Made by a program: the position numbers and the translations under genes
Source: Myoxocephalus aenaeus
Taxonomy: Eukaryota; Chordata; Actinopteri; Perciformes; Cottidae
Reading direction: 5' to 3'
NCBI GenBank assembly: GCA_038501785.1
Contig: JBAMJR010000099.1
Location: forward strand, 2,699,501-2,763,500
DNA length: 64,000 nucleotides
Notes under the pieces: model-generated
What the model saw: the letters and a program-made list of their open reading frames with translations, nothing else
Database searches by the model: none
What the model was told of the DNA's origin: nothing
Shown: positions 23,065 through 35,639 of the stretch, piece by piece
Layout: every line of letters starts with the position of its first letter
Position numbering within the stretch: the first letter of the stretch is position 1

Positions 23065-26000
23065 ATGACAGAGGGAAAGACAGCCTGGATTATTGTCATC
23101 TGTTTTCCACTGCTTCAAGGTAAGGAAGGAAGAATATTGACCATCTACTCCATTAACAAATACAATCTTAAATCAAAATCTTTAAATCCTAAAAGCCTGT
23201 GGGAAGTGTTATTTTACTAAATGTTTTCTCAAAGTGACTTAAGTCATGTTAAGGCTTTTGTCGTTAAATCATTTATTATAGAAGTGTTAATTAATTAAAT
23301 AAATACATACATATTTATTTATTTTCTCGTGAATTCAGATTCCTTATTTCTCTTTTTGAACTCAGGTTCTGTTGCAGCCTTGAACTGCACCAGCCCAACT
23401 CCTAAAGCCTTGTTTGATGCACTCGAGAAGGAACTGTTTTCTAGAAACCTACTGCGACCTGTAAAAAGCTTTTCAGATACAATGAACGTATCCATTGATT
23501 TGACTGTGTCGGGAATATTAGGAGTGGTGAGTCCATGAGCTGCTTTCTATTTATGCTTGCATATACACAAGCATAACTTTTTCAACCAAGTATACTATAT
23601 AATATAATTTACGAATTATTAATAATCATAAATATGTCTCATGTCTAGGATGAACAAGCCCAGTCTTTGACAATGTTCTTATGGCAAGTCCTGGTAAGTT
23701 TTCATAGCACTGACAAAAAATGAATACATTTAATTAAATAATGCATTTTTTAAACAAATTGGAATAGGCAAAATTAGAGCCCAAACAGAACAGAGAAATG
23801 ATCATTGTCCCATATTCCAGAAATGTAAATAGTCTAAAGAGAAAATTGATGATCAAATATCATAATCTTGACTATGTTAAATGTGACAATGTCTTACTTT
23901 GATTGTGTATTGTATAATTTCACTATGAGGAAACAAAAGTGTATTTATTTATAAGAAGTTTCAGACTTTGGTTACGCTGAAAATATTAGTAGTAGGCTAT
24001 GCGTATATTGTTGGTCTTTCCGTGGGATTTGTTGACAATAAGAAAAATATTAAAACGTCACCAGACTAATCCATTGAATCAAAGTATGATTGCATCTAAG
24101 CTGTACATCACAGGGGTGTTGTTGTATTTAATGTAGGAGTGGGACATCGAAGGACTGAGCTGGGATGAGAAGGAATGTGGAACTAAAAGAGTCTCTGTCC
24201 CTCGAGAAAAGCTTTGGATCCCAGACATCAGAATCGCAGAGTTGTAAGTGAAAAGAATGTTGAGTAGTCTGTCAAATGTTTAATTCATTAACAAAAGGAA
24301 TCACCATCAATAGCACGTTTCTACAGCGTTGTAGCTCTTGTGCTGTTTTCACCACACAGTGGTTTATCTTTTAGTTTTTATCTATTGGCTTCATCAAGAA
24401 CTGTGCCCAGTTTTAAATATTTGGTGATTGAACAATTATTAGTTACAGAAACCAAGAAAATTAGTCAGCTGAATAGAACATGAACTATATCCTTTTAAAG
24501 TATGTCCAGGTATGTCCAATAAAAGTTGTTTTTTTTCTGTATTTTTTTCCAGCATGGATGAGGACAACTCTCCCGAAACTCCCTATGTCTACTTATACAA
24601 CACAGGTTATGTATATGATAATAAGCCGAGTAGAGTGGTCAGCTCCTGCCGATTAGAAATCTACACTTTCCCCTTCGATATCCAAAAATGCTCTCTGACC
24701 TTCGGATCATATCTACACTTTGGTAAGCCTGCGCAAAAAACAATAACAAAAACATCTACCTCACATTGACTTTCATTATAATTTGGCTAGGGCTGCCACT
24801 AACTACTCGTCTTTATTGATTAATTCTGTTTTAACAGATTAGTTGATTAATCTTAACAATTAATTTTCCATTTTACAGTTGATTTCATTTAGACAAACTA
24901 GGCTTTGTTATTTTATACTGCAGAACAAAACTAAACAAAATATAAAAACATGCCCTGAGCTCTACCCATTTGCACGAAAAGCAACACTTCACACAGACCG
25001 GGTATCTAATATGGTCAAACTTTCCTCAAATTTGATTCCAGCTGAAGAGATGAGGCTGATTCAAAGCACCACAGCTGCACAGATCCTGGAAGAGTCCATA
25101 CAATTTATAAAGACCCAAGGGGAGTGGGAGCTTATAGATATCGAAGCAGCTGAAAATACCCTGGAGACAAACATTGGAAGCTACTCCGAGATCAAATACT
25201 ATGTAAGATATTTTATTCATTTTATTCTGTATTTGGTATTCACATGAAATCGGTATGAATTTTGGTTTTCAATATCACTGTTAAATCAATTGTGACACCT
25301 TGATGAAACTTTGTGTCGAATGTCTGTGTTGATTTTATTTGCGTGATTGATCTTTGAAATTATTCTAAATAATGTTTTGTTTGTAGAAAAATTTATTATA
25401 TTATACTATAGTGAAAACTTGTGCAGTCTATGTGTTGTTGTCAACCCTCATCTCAGTATACCAAGTCAGAGTGTTAGAGTATTAGAATGAAAAAAACAAT
25501 CACTGAAGGAAAACAGTATTTGTCGATGTGACCCGTACATATGAGTCAGCCGTCAGGGACTTTAGTCTGCAGTGTAGTTCAAACATTTTTATTCATGATC
25601 TATATTTTAGCCAAGAGCTCCATATCACACAACCTATTGTGCTATATTGCCCAAAAAGTGTCACTGTACAGCTGCAGTATGAACAGTTTGCAGGGGCGGA
25701 GCCAGGTGTTGTAAGCATTCAGGGCTCAGCCTAAACCTAGAGGGGCCAGAGGAACGCTTAACAATCCTTACATCATTTGGTAAAACCATGATAGTTTCCT
25801 GTTGAGCATACACCCTATTTTGTATCAAATTTTTCTGAAACCATCGAAAGGGGTCTATCTTACAGAATAATGAACACATAAAAAACACAGCAATACTCTT
25901 TCCCACCACAAGGCTTGACAAAGAGGAAAACACTATAGTTTTACCACTTAGTTAAAACTGATGAATGTATACAATACCTGCTCTAAGTAGGTGCTGTGAG

Positions 26001-27456
26001 GAGGTGCTGTGAGCAACAAAATAATGTCTGCATTTTTTCAGTAATGTTTTGAATGAATGAATATATACGTTATTAATCCCAGAGGGGAAATTTGGTGTCG
26101 ACGTAGCAGCAATTTACAGACAAAAATAAGATATAAAAACAACTGGGATGAAAGATATATACAATAATAATAATAATACAAAATAAAATAAAATAGCTGG
26201 GGTGAAAGAAAAAGAACAGTATTAATTTAGGAATTAAATTAAACGTAAACAGTAGAAGTGCAAAAATGCAAAGTATGTATGTATATATTAAGTGTGAAGT
26301 GTAGATAAACATAAATGTAAACTTGTACAATGCTCAGAAAAAAATATATACTTTTTTAACTGCCCGAGATTGATTGATTGATTGATTGATTAATTGATTG
26401 TTTCTCATTCCAAGGTCATTCTGAAACGTAAGCCACTCCTCTATGTGGTGAACCTGCTGATCCCCAGCTGCTTCCTCATCACAGTGGACCTCTTCAGCTT
26501 CCTGCTGCCTCCTGATAGTGTGGACCGTTCCTCCTTCAAGATGACCCTCATCCTGGGCTACACCGTCTTCCTGCTCATCATGAACGACCTGCTGCCTGTC
26601 ACTGGGGAGACAACACCTCTCATCAGTGAGTGACACCTTTGATATATATAAGTAGATTTACAGTAAGTATCAACAACCGAACTCGGCTGAGATTACTTTT
26701 ACCCTCACTGCAGTTCGACATATCAAATGTTAACCTGTTACTCATCCTTGATGAATAAAGTATGCATTAAAAATCATCTCTTTATTTCTTAACCATTCCA
26801 TTTTGACTTCTTCTTAGGTTATGCTTTTAGTTTTATATGTATACCATTCTTCTTGACCAAATGCCATTGTTGGACAATTAATATATTGTCTTCTGATGGT
26901 TCTCCTGCTCTGCCCACTGATTTTTCTACCCTGATTGCAGTTGTACAATGTATATGTCAATCAGTTGCCCAAGATGAATAAAGTTTGCATGAAAAATATC
27001 TCTTTATTTCTTAACCATACCTTTTTGACTTCCTGCAGATGTTTTCTTCTGTATCAGTCTCGCTCTGATGGTGGTCAGCCTGTTGGAGACGGTGTTTATC
27101 ACTAATATCCAGTTCAGCTCCAGCCAGTACGGTGCGGTTCCGAACTGGGTCAGTGTCCTCGTGCTACGATATATCGCTATTGCCGTTTGCATCCCTCCAA
27201 AAAGGAAGAGCAACCGCATCACAGTCTCCATTCACCCACCCACTAAAGGTATAATAATGTTATTATCATACATTCTTTCATTATTATTTCTGTCACCATA
27301 AATACTTCTACATCTTATGTAATGAGTGTGTATTTGAAACAAAGTTCTAATGACAATAACGACTGTATATAAGAAAAGTGAATTGAATCGTGAAGGTTCA
27401 TCCTTCATACATATATGCATGCATATACATATATATATACACACATATATTCATAC

Positions 27457-27502
<46 letters not shown>

Positions 27503-27894
27503 TAATAGGAGTTTAATAAAATTATTAAAATAATAGTAAAATGTTTAAGTATTTCTGTTTGTTTTTTACGAGGAGTTTATTTAAATTTTTTATTTTTACA
27601 TATCCAGCAATGAATACCAGCATAATTTCTTCAAAAGATCTTCAGAGCGACTCTGGTGTTACACCTCCAGTGAAACCCCTTCTGGACCCGAGCCTGGATG
27701 AACTGAGGAAGCTGAGTCGAGATCTCACGGCCATCCGCCTTCAGGTGGACAAACACTTCCAGGGGAGTAAAGCCTCACAAGATTGGCAAATGGTCGGGAC
27801 AGTCATTGACCGTCTGTTGTTCTACTTGTACATTGTCTTCATCTCCGCCTCCTTTATCACCATCATATGTATCTGGACCTTGAATAACGTGTAG
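23065..27894 (+). CDS. 5-HT3-like ligand-gated channel subunit, gene C (complete)
   Basis: A complete nine-exon gene for a predicted 468-residue channel subunit. Exons: 23065-23119, 23366-23526, 23649-23693, 24137-24243, 24553-24722, 25042-25202, 26415-26625, 27039-27248 and 27608-27894. Start ATG 23065 opens a signal peptide (MTEGKTAWIIVICFPLLQG). The extracellular domain has LWIPD, the Cys-loop (about residues 155 and 169) and QGEWELI. M1 spans roughly 243-263 and M2 272-294 (SSFKMTLILGYTVFLLIMND), with Asp just before M2 as expected for a cation filter. M3 is about 303-325 and M4 about 441-463, ending at TAG. Loop B has SYLHF where human 5-HT3A has a Trp. The MA helix before M4 lacks the arginines of 5-HT3A. 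Gene E is its closest relative. Introns carry fish repeats and (AT)n at 27460-27498. It was not assigned to a named HTR3 subtype. Confidence 0.94.
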
Positions 27895-28639
27895 GTTGAC
27901 TTGATGGGAGAGTTTAATCTCACAATTATATTGATCATCAGCTAAATTTATGTTAAATGTAAATAATAGTACAATGTTGAAGTATTTCTTTAAAAATCTT
28001 CGTTATTTGATGCAGAAAAACTAAATGACATGCAAAAAAAGGTTTGATTTTGCATGCTTGTCTTACTGCTTAAAATAGGCTTCTCTTGTTCTGTAATTGT
28101 ATCGCCTGTTGCTGTTGTCTGCTACTGCCCCATGTATGTGTGCTAGTCTGCTATCTTCATGTGACGCTTGTTGTGACTGTATGCCAGGAATGGGTGTGTT
28201 GGAAATGTTTGGATGTGTTTTTTAAGATTTTACTTCTTTTTTACCTTCAAAAAGCTTTGCCTTTTGCCAGGCTGCCATTGTAAATACAAATCTGTTCTTA
28301 ATGAGTGGCCTACACACAGTCAGTCATCTCTCCATTGCATGCTCAGCTGCTTGCAGAGGGTGCTGCACTTGATATGACTACATATCGACAGCTTTAGTTT
28401 TTGCTCGTTTCACTAATTACAGTTAATATGCTTAAGAACAGAGATGATTGAAGTCTGCATTAAATGCACCAAACCAAAATATGTGCCATGGATTTGTTGT
28501 ATCCCATTTGTGAACAACATTGTGCATAAGTGAATAAAATTAAGTTTTTCTTCATGGAAAAAAAATGAAATTAAGGGAATTTACCCAACAGAATTATATG
28601 TTGGCGGTACATTACTGGCTGGTCGTTTCTCATTCATTC
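27895..28639. other. gene C 3' UTR and spacer
   Basis: Non-coding 3' flank of gene C with a candidate polyadenylation signal at 28533. The ORF at 28086-28283 has no recognisable features. Confidence 0.5.
28533..28538 (+). terminator. candidate polyadenylation signal of gene C
   Basis: AATAAA 639 bp after the gene C stop codon, the first perfect hexamer in this flank noticed by eye. Confidence 0.35.
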
Positions 28640-29935
28640 ATTCATTTTTCATACAGGCAATCCTAGCTGATCGCAACCTACAAAGTCACATAAATACTAC
28701 TGATAACCCATGGTTAAAGTGGACTCTTGAAGTATGGAAAACCATTATAAGAGAACACAAATTAGAGAGATATATTGTAACACTGAAATGGTGTGCGTAT
28801 GATTCCGACTTCACACCGAATAAATTAGATACTAGATTTAGGGATTGGACCGCTACAGGAATAACAGCCATATGCAAAATAATGAAAGGAGGCACACTGC
28901 TAAGTTTTGAAACTCTTAAAGAGAAACATTCACTAGAAAAACAGGACTTCTATCGATACTTGCAGATGCGACACTTCGTGAATACGAAGATGAAAAATAC
29001 GACAAATAGTACATATCTGATAGAACTGTTTAAAAAAGCATATAACTCAGATATAGGCAGTAAAATCATCTCATGTATATATAAATGTCTGATGGATTTT
29101 AAAACCCATTCAACCTCTTATATTAAAACAAAATGGGAGAAGGAGGGAGGAATAACTATATCCGAGGAAGAATGGACAGTAATATGTCAAGTTCAATGGA
29201 AGTGTACCAGATCACAGACATGGAGAGAGTTTTGGTGGAAAAATGTGATACGGTATTTTATTACACCCTCTCAGAAACGGCACTACGATAGTAACCCTCC
29301 CGTTTGGTGGAGAGGATGTGGGAATCAAAATGCAAACTATTACCATATTTTCTGGGATTGCCCTGCTATCACAAACTATTGGAGAAGGATACACACCGCC
29401 CTACAGAACATGTTTGAAGGAGAGATACCTCTGGAGAGTAAGACCATGTATCTGGGATATTTACCTGACACATTGTCAAAAAGAGACAAGTATTTAATAA
29501 ATGTACTGCTTGTGGCCGGTAAAAAGACTCTCACCAGGAAATGGTTATCACAAGAGAGTCCGACTCTGAATACATGGATGGACATTACAATGGACATTTA
29601 CAACATGGAGAAGATAACCGCATCTGTCAACCACAAACTGGAAAAAAAATTGGGATATTGGAAAAAGTGGGTTGCATACGTGGCACCCCATAGACCTGAT
29701 TTTGTTTTCATGGATCAATGAATAAGAATGAAAAACAGATCGCTCCCTAGTTATACATTGTTTTTTCTTTTTGTTGTTTGTTTAATTTTGTTTCTTTTTG
29801 TTTCTTTTTGTTGTTTGTTCTGTTTTTCACCCCTTGTATACGTACATGGCTAGTATGAGCATCATCAGGGAGGTCAATTGTCTGAAGAGCATTTGTAGAT
29901 GTCTGAAAAAAAATAATGAAAAAAAACAAAGTAAA
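28640..29935 (+). mobile_element. 5'-truncated L1-type LINE (ORF2 C-terminus)
   Basis: An open frame runs from about 28700, and from ATG 28882 for 279 codons, to TGA at 29721. It encodes the C-terminal part of a fish L1 ORF2 protein: SEEEWTVICQVQWKC, WREFWWKNVIRYFITP, and WWRGCGNQNANYYHIFWDCP, the Cys/His motif after the reverse transcriptase. Upstream codons (NPWLKWTLEVWKTI) continue the same frame without a start. The RT and endonuclease domains are missing. A T-rich 3' region and an A-rich end near 29905-29935 follow. This is a transposon fragment rather than a host gene, although a long frame survives. Confidence 0.8.
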
Positions 29936-30804
29936 GGAACTTGTTACTTGCAAGTAAAGTTGAATATGTATTGTATGTTGACACATGCTTATTTAGTGTA
30001 TACTTACAGTTGAGTTTAAGTAACTAAAAAAAAGTTAGTCAGGAGTACTTAAAACTTTACTCAAGATGTACGTTTGACTAGTATAGCCTACTTAAAATGA
30101 CTATTTCAAACAACTAAATTATTTCAAGTGAAATATACTTTGTGTGTATTCCAAACAAAATATGTATATTAATGATACATGTTCTGCAATTAAAAATGTA
30201 TCAGTATTATTTACTTGAACGGCAATGCCATTAAAACCATGCAAACCGATTACCTTAAAACAACCAAGAGCATGTTACTTGTGTAACTTAAGTGCTTCAA
30301 ACATCCTTTATACAATAATAAAAAAACTGGTTATATTCTATTCAAAAATCCCATTTACAGTTACACATAATTAAAAAAAGTTGAGATAAAGTTCAAAGTT
30401 AGATTACATGATTTGTTTTTATTTTATTTGCTTCCATAACTGGCATTGCTCCTTTTCAATTGTGATTGCAACAAGAAACCGGTTTTAGTTACTGAACTTC
30501 TTGTATCAGAACCAAGACAAAATTGATTAATCTAATCTGATCATTGGGGTGATTGGGTAGATCATTTATTGATTTAAAAGAATAATTATCCTGCTGTCAC
30601 CATGCAGGAATGAGGACAGTGAATTGTATCGTCCATGCTTACGATTGATTGGTTGATTGATTGAGCCAAAAAAAGAAAATGTATTTTTTATGAAGGATTT
30701 AGCCTCCCCTGTCTATGCTGCTCAACGTACTGCCCTCAGACATAGAAACAAATCCAGATTCTTCAACTGAATATGTTAAAATATAAAAAAGTTTCCAAAG
30801 GAAG
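29936..30804. other. spacer without recognised genes
   Basis: AT-rich and non-coding; nothing identifiable apart from short homopolymer runs and a (gattgatt)n patch near 30645-30665. Confidence 0.5.
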
Positions 30805-30851
30805 GTGCCCGGGAAGCATCCTTATCAGATGCCTGAACCACCTCAACTGTT
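30805..30851 (-). mobile_element. short antisense Rex3 fragment
   Basis: The reverse complement matches Rex3 around 61505-61560 ('gcatccttatcagatgcctg' versus the element's 'ggatgcctcctgg' and 'ggcatctagtcagg' region). It lies just outside the inverted-repeat structure. A compatible antisense Rex3 piece flanks the other side (35640-35815), so both may once have been one copy. Confidence 0.55.
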
Positions 30852-30894
30852 TGTTTTTTCACACTACTCTGGAGAGACAGCGAGTGCGATCACT

Positions 30895-31030
30895 GGCAGC
30901 GGCGAGTCAGCGGCATGTTATGGGCGAGTCAGCGGCATGTTATGGGCGAGTCAGCGGCATGTTATGGGCGAGTCAGCGGCATGTTATGGGCGAGTCAGCG
31001 GCGTGTTATCGGCGAGGCAGGCGCCGCTCA
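30895..31030 (+). repeat. 22-bp tandem repeat
   Basis: About five copies of a 22-bp unit, 'ggcgagtcagcggcatgtta' plus 'tg', the last diverged. GC-rich relatives of the unit (gccgcagacacgtcgc) occur in opposite orientation at 35450-35600, outside the right arm of the inverted repeat. There are no spacers and no CRISPR character. Confidence 0.85.
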
Positions 31031-31367
31031 AGTGCCAGCACTCGTCGAGAAGCTGACAAGCTGAGTGGGTGGAGCCAAAGTTCCAACAGGTCACCTGCCG
31101 TAAATCAGTTTTATGATCATAGAATGGAGGAGCTGCGGGTTTTTTTCTTTTGTCAATCCTAAGTGTACAAATAGATAGATAGATAATGTGTGTTTTTTTT
31201 TTGTAGACTTAATACTTACAATATGCAATAAGTTAAGATATTTCTGTATAATACTGATGTACTTATATTGAATATTGTTTTGCTACTACTACATTTAACT
31301 TCATAATATATTACACTTATAAACCATACTATGTATAATGTACCCGCCTTTTTTTTAAATACAAATA

Positions 31368-31430
<63 letters not shown>

Positions 31431-31501
31431 ACCATGTCATGTCATACTGTTATACCACCATTATAAGACTACTTTGAGGAGACGGCACTGTTGGTCTAAG
31501 C

Positions 31502-32731
31502 CAGGGGTACCCAATAGGTCGATACGTAGTGCGGATAGATCGCGGATAGATCGCATGCCTCTCTCACTTTATTGACAAAACGCAGCTTCCGGTGGGCAAA
31601 TTAACAGACTCGTTCGAAAGAGCTGCGCCTCGCCTGGAATCCAGACGAGAGCAGGCGGGAGCAGCAGGGGGCGGAGTTAAAAAACTGCAGTCAAGTCACA
31701 GAAAAAATGACTTCCTGTTAGTTCCGAACTTTAGGCTTCTTGTAGTTTACAGATCACGTTTGGATTTATTCATATGTGTTTATAAATATATATTTGTGTA
31801 GAAATGTGGGTCTAGCTGCATCCTTTGTTCTTTTTATGTCTGCCTGTGAAATACATTACTACTGGTTTTGATATGTGTTGTATAAATACGATTTTGTATT
31901 GTCAACCACACAAGATATGTTTTTAGATTAAACATGAGACTAATAGTCAACAATCAAGCATTAAGTATTACAACTACACATAAATAAGGATTTTCTACAA
32001 CACGTGTTTGCTGTCAAATCTAAGAGCCAATCAGCTCTCTGATGTGGCGACAGCTAGGCGTTTCCCATCATGCACTGCGCCACACAGTCGGTGGAGAGCT
32101 ACTGCGGCGCCTGGCTCTGAAATCGGGGGCTGCCTTGCTCTCGTGAGATTATCGTTGACCACGTGTGCATGGCATCAGAGCAAATCGGGATCAAGTCAGA
32201 CTAAAATCCAACCGGCATGCATTGCTCGCCGATCGCCGGTGATCGATTCTGCGCAGAACTGGCTCATCTCGAACGAACCTATTATTGTCAATCACCACGG
32301 ACGGTGCGCCCACAATGGTTGGCAGCTTGAATGGATTTATTGCCAAGTACAGGGAGGACGATGTTTTCCCCGACTTCCTTAATCACCACTGCATAATACA
32401 CCAACAAGCATTATGCGCTACAATGCTAAACGTGAAAGAGATCATGGATGTGGCAACGAACAGACGGAACAGACGGAACAGACGGAACAGACGGAACAGA
32501 CGGCTGTTCCGTCTGTTCCGTGCATCCGGAGAAGGCCGACTGTATAATAATATTGTAAAAATATTAAGTCCAAACACCGTTCCACCATGACTGATGACCA
32601 TTCGGTCTGCCTGAGGCTGGCTACCAGCAGCTACTGTCCGGACTATGCAACCCTGCTGGTTCCATTCAGTGCAGTCATCAGAGTAAAATGTAAGGACCAA
32701 AAATGTACAGAATTGTATTGTTTCATAAGGG

Positions 32732-32810
<79 letters not shown>

Positions 32811-32893
32811 TTACCATTATTAATGTAGGTAGATCTTTTTGACTTGGTCATTTTAAAAGTAGCTCACGAGCCAAAAAAGTGTGGGCACCCCTG
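31502..32893 (+). mobile_element. hAT element with transposase fragment
   Basis: The ends are CAGGGGTACCCAA at the left and GGGCACCCCTG at the right, with an 8-bp target duplication GTCTAAGC (31494-31501, 32894-32901). An ORF from 32285 reads MSITTDGAPTMVGSLNGFIA and later HHCIIHQQALCATMLN. This is the hAT catalytic-domain block also found in domesticated FAM200/GTF2IRD2-type proteins. It breaks down at a (GACGGAACA)n repeat at 32461. A (TA)n run at 32737-32805 lies near the right end. A partial inverted copy lies at 37163-37845. Confidence 0.88.
32461..32520. repeat. 9-bp tandem repeat running into a hairpin
   Basis: Several copies of 'gacggaaca' are followed by their reverse complement 'tgttccgtc' twice, giving a perfect stem of about 18 bp within the hAT transposase fragment. 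It interrupts the coding frame. Confidence 0.85.
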
Positions 32894-33114
32894 GTCTAAG
32901 CTAAACACTGGAATAATTGTTCTACCATGTAAACCTGAACATGCACACCTCTCTTGAGTATGACAGCGATTATAACCGCACAACTATATTGATTCTAATT
33001 AATTGGAGGATACCCTTTTTTTCTACACGTAGATCTTAAACCCTTGAATATAAAGAGGACCCATTGAAATTGGATGGGAAATGTAACTCAGCAACAGTGC
33101 AAAAAAAGTTGGAC

Positions 33115-33205
33115 GTGCCCGGAAAACCTCTAATGGGTCCAGGAGGCACCCCTTCAAGTTCCCTGCTGATGTCCGAGCTCCGGAAACTCATTTCGGCCAC
33201 TTTTT
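33115..33205 (-). mobile_element. degraded antisense Rex3 fragment
   Basis: The reverse complement resembles the Rex3 3' region with deletions; the shared strings are 'ctgatgtccgagctcc' and 'ggaaactcatttcggcc'. Confidence 0.65.
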
Positions 33206-34478
33206 CAAATTTGTTTTTTAAAATACAAGTTGGATAAAATCGCCACTTGTCCTCTCCTTATATATAGTTAGGTGTCAGTCGGTAGGTGCCACAAGCTGCC
33301 AGTGCCAGTAGTTGTCAGAGAAGTGCCACAACGTGTCAGAGACTTGCCACCAGTAGTCAGACAGGTGCCACCACGAGAGGGCCCGTAGTCAGAGAGGTGC
33401 CACTACTCGCCAAAGAAGTGCCAGTGGGTGTCAGATGATTGCCACTAGTCAGAAGAGTGTGCATCCTCATTTATTCAACTTTCTTCAGAAATTGAAAACA
33501 CAATTCCACTGACATTTGATCAAACCACTTTTTTTTATTGATGTACCTGCAGTGTCATTTTTTCTAAATATTTTTTTAATTTCTTGGGTTTCATTCTGTC
33601 AGCTGAGCATTTTGTCTTGTTCATCGCAGACTGCCATCAGATGTCAGATGATTGCCACAGAGTGCCAGGTTGTGACAGGCTATCAGTAGTGACAGGGTGG
33701 ATTTACGACAGCTTAATTCTTCCAATGAGGGATAATGGTTATTAAGGTGGTTTACAAATGTCTCTGTTAAAACTCTTCTGGTACGGACCCTGCCGCCGGC
33801 GACAGGAAGTGACATGCAGATTTGCAATTACCATAACTCATGGAAATGTGGCTATCAACGTAATTCCAATGTATTCTGAACACCAAGACGCGAAGCTTGC
33901 CAATGGTATGCAGTTAGATTACTGTAATAATTTAGCCAAAGGACATTTTCTGAAACATGTATTGATAAAAAAAAGAAGACAAAAAGGACCAGGCGGACTG
34001 TCATAATTACAGATGTAATACTTAATATTTAAACCTCTACTACTACTACTAAATGCATTGTCAATACCTAAGTGTCTTGTGAAATAAAAAAATTATTCAA
34101 TAAAACATTGAGAGACACTTTTTTGTCTTGTGTGATTATAACATATTTCTATAAACATTCCCAAAGTTACACATAAACTTTTTTACTTTTATTTGCTTAG
34201 TCTTTACGGACTATAGCGTATACTATTTTAGCGGAGGGAATACAATACACAGGAATATAGTTTATTAAGCTTTACATGTCCAATGCCAACAAAGTGTGTA
34301 CTCACCTCAAACATTGCCTCTAATTCACTCTATGGGTTTTATTGTGAAACTCCTAAATTATTTTAGGAGCACTTTTCATTGAAAGCAGAATAAAACAGAA
34401 CCTAACTCGAGCATCACAGAACCTTACAAAAAATGTTTTCCAAATAAACTCGGACATCTAGTGGCAGTCCTGGATGCG
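33206..34478. repeat. degenerate GTGCCA/GTCAGAG repeat region and spacer
   Basis: From about 33265 to 33465, and again at 33625-33710, variants of 'agtgccac' and 'gtcagagag' recur at irregular 15-30-bp spacing. The rest, to 34478, has no recognisable gene; the 82-codon ORF at 33758-34006 has no known domain. Confidence 0.5.
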
Positions 34479-34492
34479 TGGCACTTCTCTGA

Positions 34493-34978
34493 TTATTCAA
34501 TTCAATTCAAATTAGTTATTATAGCCCAAATTACAAATTTGCCTAAGAGGGCTTTACAATCTGTACACATACGTCATGCTCTAACCTTTGACCCTCACAT
34601 CGGTTCAGGAAAAACTCCACCAAAAAAAACATGTAACGGGGAGAACAAGGGAAGAAACCTTTGGAAGTACGATAGATGTCATGTGTACAGAATGAACAAC
34701 ATAGAGTTACAGCATGTTCAATGAATATTACAGAAATGATTAATATAATGACTAGTAGGCATGATGAAAAAGTTACAACTACCAAAAATACCAGCAGCAG
34801 TGTTACAGCTATAGTAGAATAACACTGATAATAGAAGCAGTAAGTGTATTTCCAATGCTAATAGTAATAAATAACAACTAATAATAATAATGTTAATAGC
34901 AGTAGGTGTTGGGCCGGACCAGGATCCAGATATAACCACGGTCCACATAAACCATGGTTGAAGTTGTCTGACAACTAC
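34493..34978 (-). mobile_element. antisense retroposon with 14-bp target duplication
   Basis: Flanked by the direct repeat TGGCACTTCTCTGA (34479-34492 and 34979-34992). The left border is a (ttcaa)n-like run, which would be the 3' tail of an element in reverse orientation. The body contains a well-known teleost repeat ('gagggctttacaatctgtac', 'caggaaaaactccacc'). Duplication length and tail fit LINE-driven retroposition. The exact family is uncertain. Confidence 0.75.
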
Positions 34979-35639
34979 TGGCACTTCTCTGAGCACTGTC
35001 ACACTAAAGAGAGGTGTGCATGTTCAGGTTTACCTGGTGGAAAAATGATTCCAGTGTTTAGCTTAGACCAACAGTATCGTCTCCTCAAAGTAGTCTCATA
35101 ATGGTGGTATAACAGTATGACATGACATGGTAAAATATATATATATATATGTTTTTTTATTAAAAAAAGGCGGGTACATTATACATATTATGGTATATAA
35201 GTGTAATATATTATGAAATGAAATGTAGTAGTAGCAAAACAATATTCAATATAGTACATCAGTATTATACAGAAATATCTTAACACACATAAAAAACTCA
35301 CATTATCTATCTATCTATTTATACAAAAAAAACCTGCAGGTCCTCCATTCTATGATCATAAAACTGATTTACGGCAGGTGACCTGTTGGAAATGTGGCTC
35401 CACCCACTCAGCTTGTCAGCTTCCCGCCGAGTGACGTTCGCTTGCCGCTGTTAAACGGCGACTCGCCGCAGACACGTCGCAAACTCGTCACGTCTGCGCA
35501 GACATGCCGCAGACACGCCGCCTGGCTGAGAGTCGCCGCAGACACGCCGCAGACACGTCGCAGACTCGCCGGCTGGCTGACGAGTGACCGACGCCTGCCG
35601 CACGCTTGCCACTGGGTGCCGGTGCCACAAGGAGGAGCT

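Larger units (their letters stand above)
31053..35419. repeat. long inverted-repeat (foldback-like) structure, ~4.4 kb
   Basis: The left arm (31053-31501, continued at 32894-32970 after a hAT insertion) is the reverse complement of the right arm (about 34993-35419). Matching landmarks are 'aagctgagtgggtggagcc', 'cagttttatgatcatagaat', 'gtacccgcc' and 'acatgcacacctctctt'. The right arm lacks the hAT and so shows the empty site ('tttagcttagacc'). Both arms are bordered outside by GC-rich tandem repeats. The interior carries a degenerate Rex3 piece, degenerate GTGCCA/GTCAGA repeats and a retroposon. No transposase was recognised, so this may be a foldback-type element or an inverted segmental duplication. 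Confidence 0.8.

Noticed and set aside
24553..24722. Nicotinic acetylcholine receptor identity for the array
   Set aside because: No vicinal Cys pair in loop C, and the M1-M4, PVPHW and MA-helix sequences fit HTR3. The nine-exon layout also fits HTR3A.
28882..29721. 279-codon ORF as a host gene
   Set aside because: The motifs are those of the L1 ORF2 C-terminus and the frame continues upstream without a start codon.
30895..31030. 22-bp repeats as a coding repeat protein
   Set aside because: The period is not a multiple of three and the translations change frame between copies; no gene structure around.
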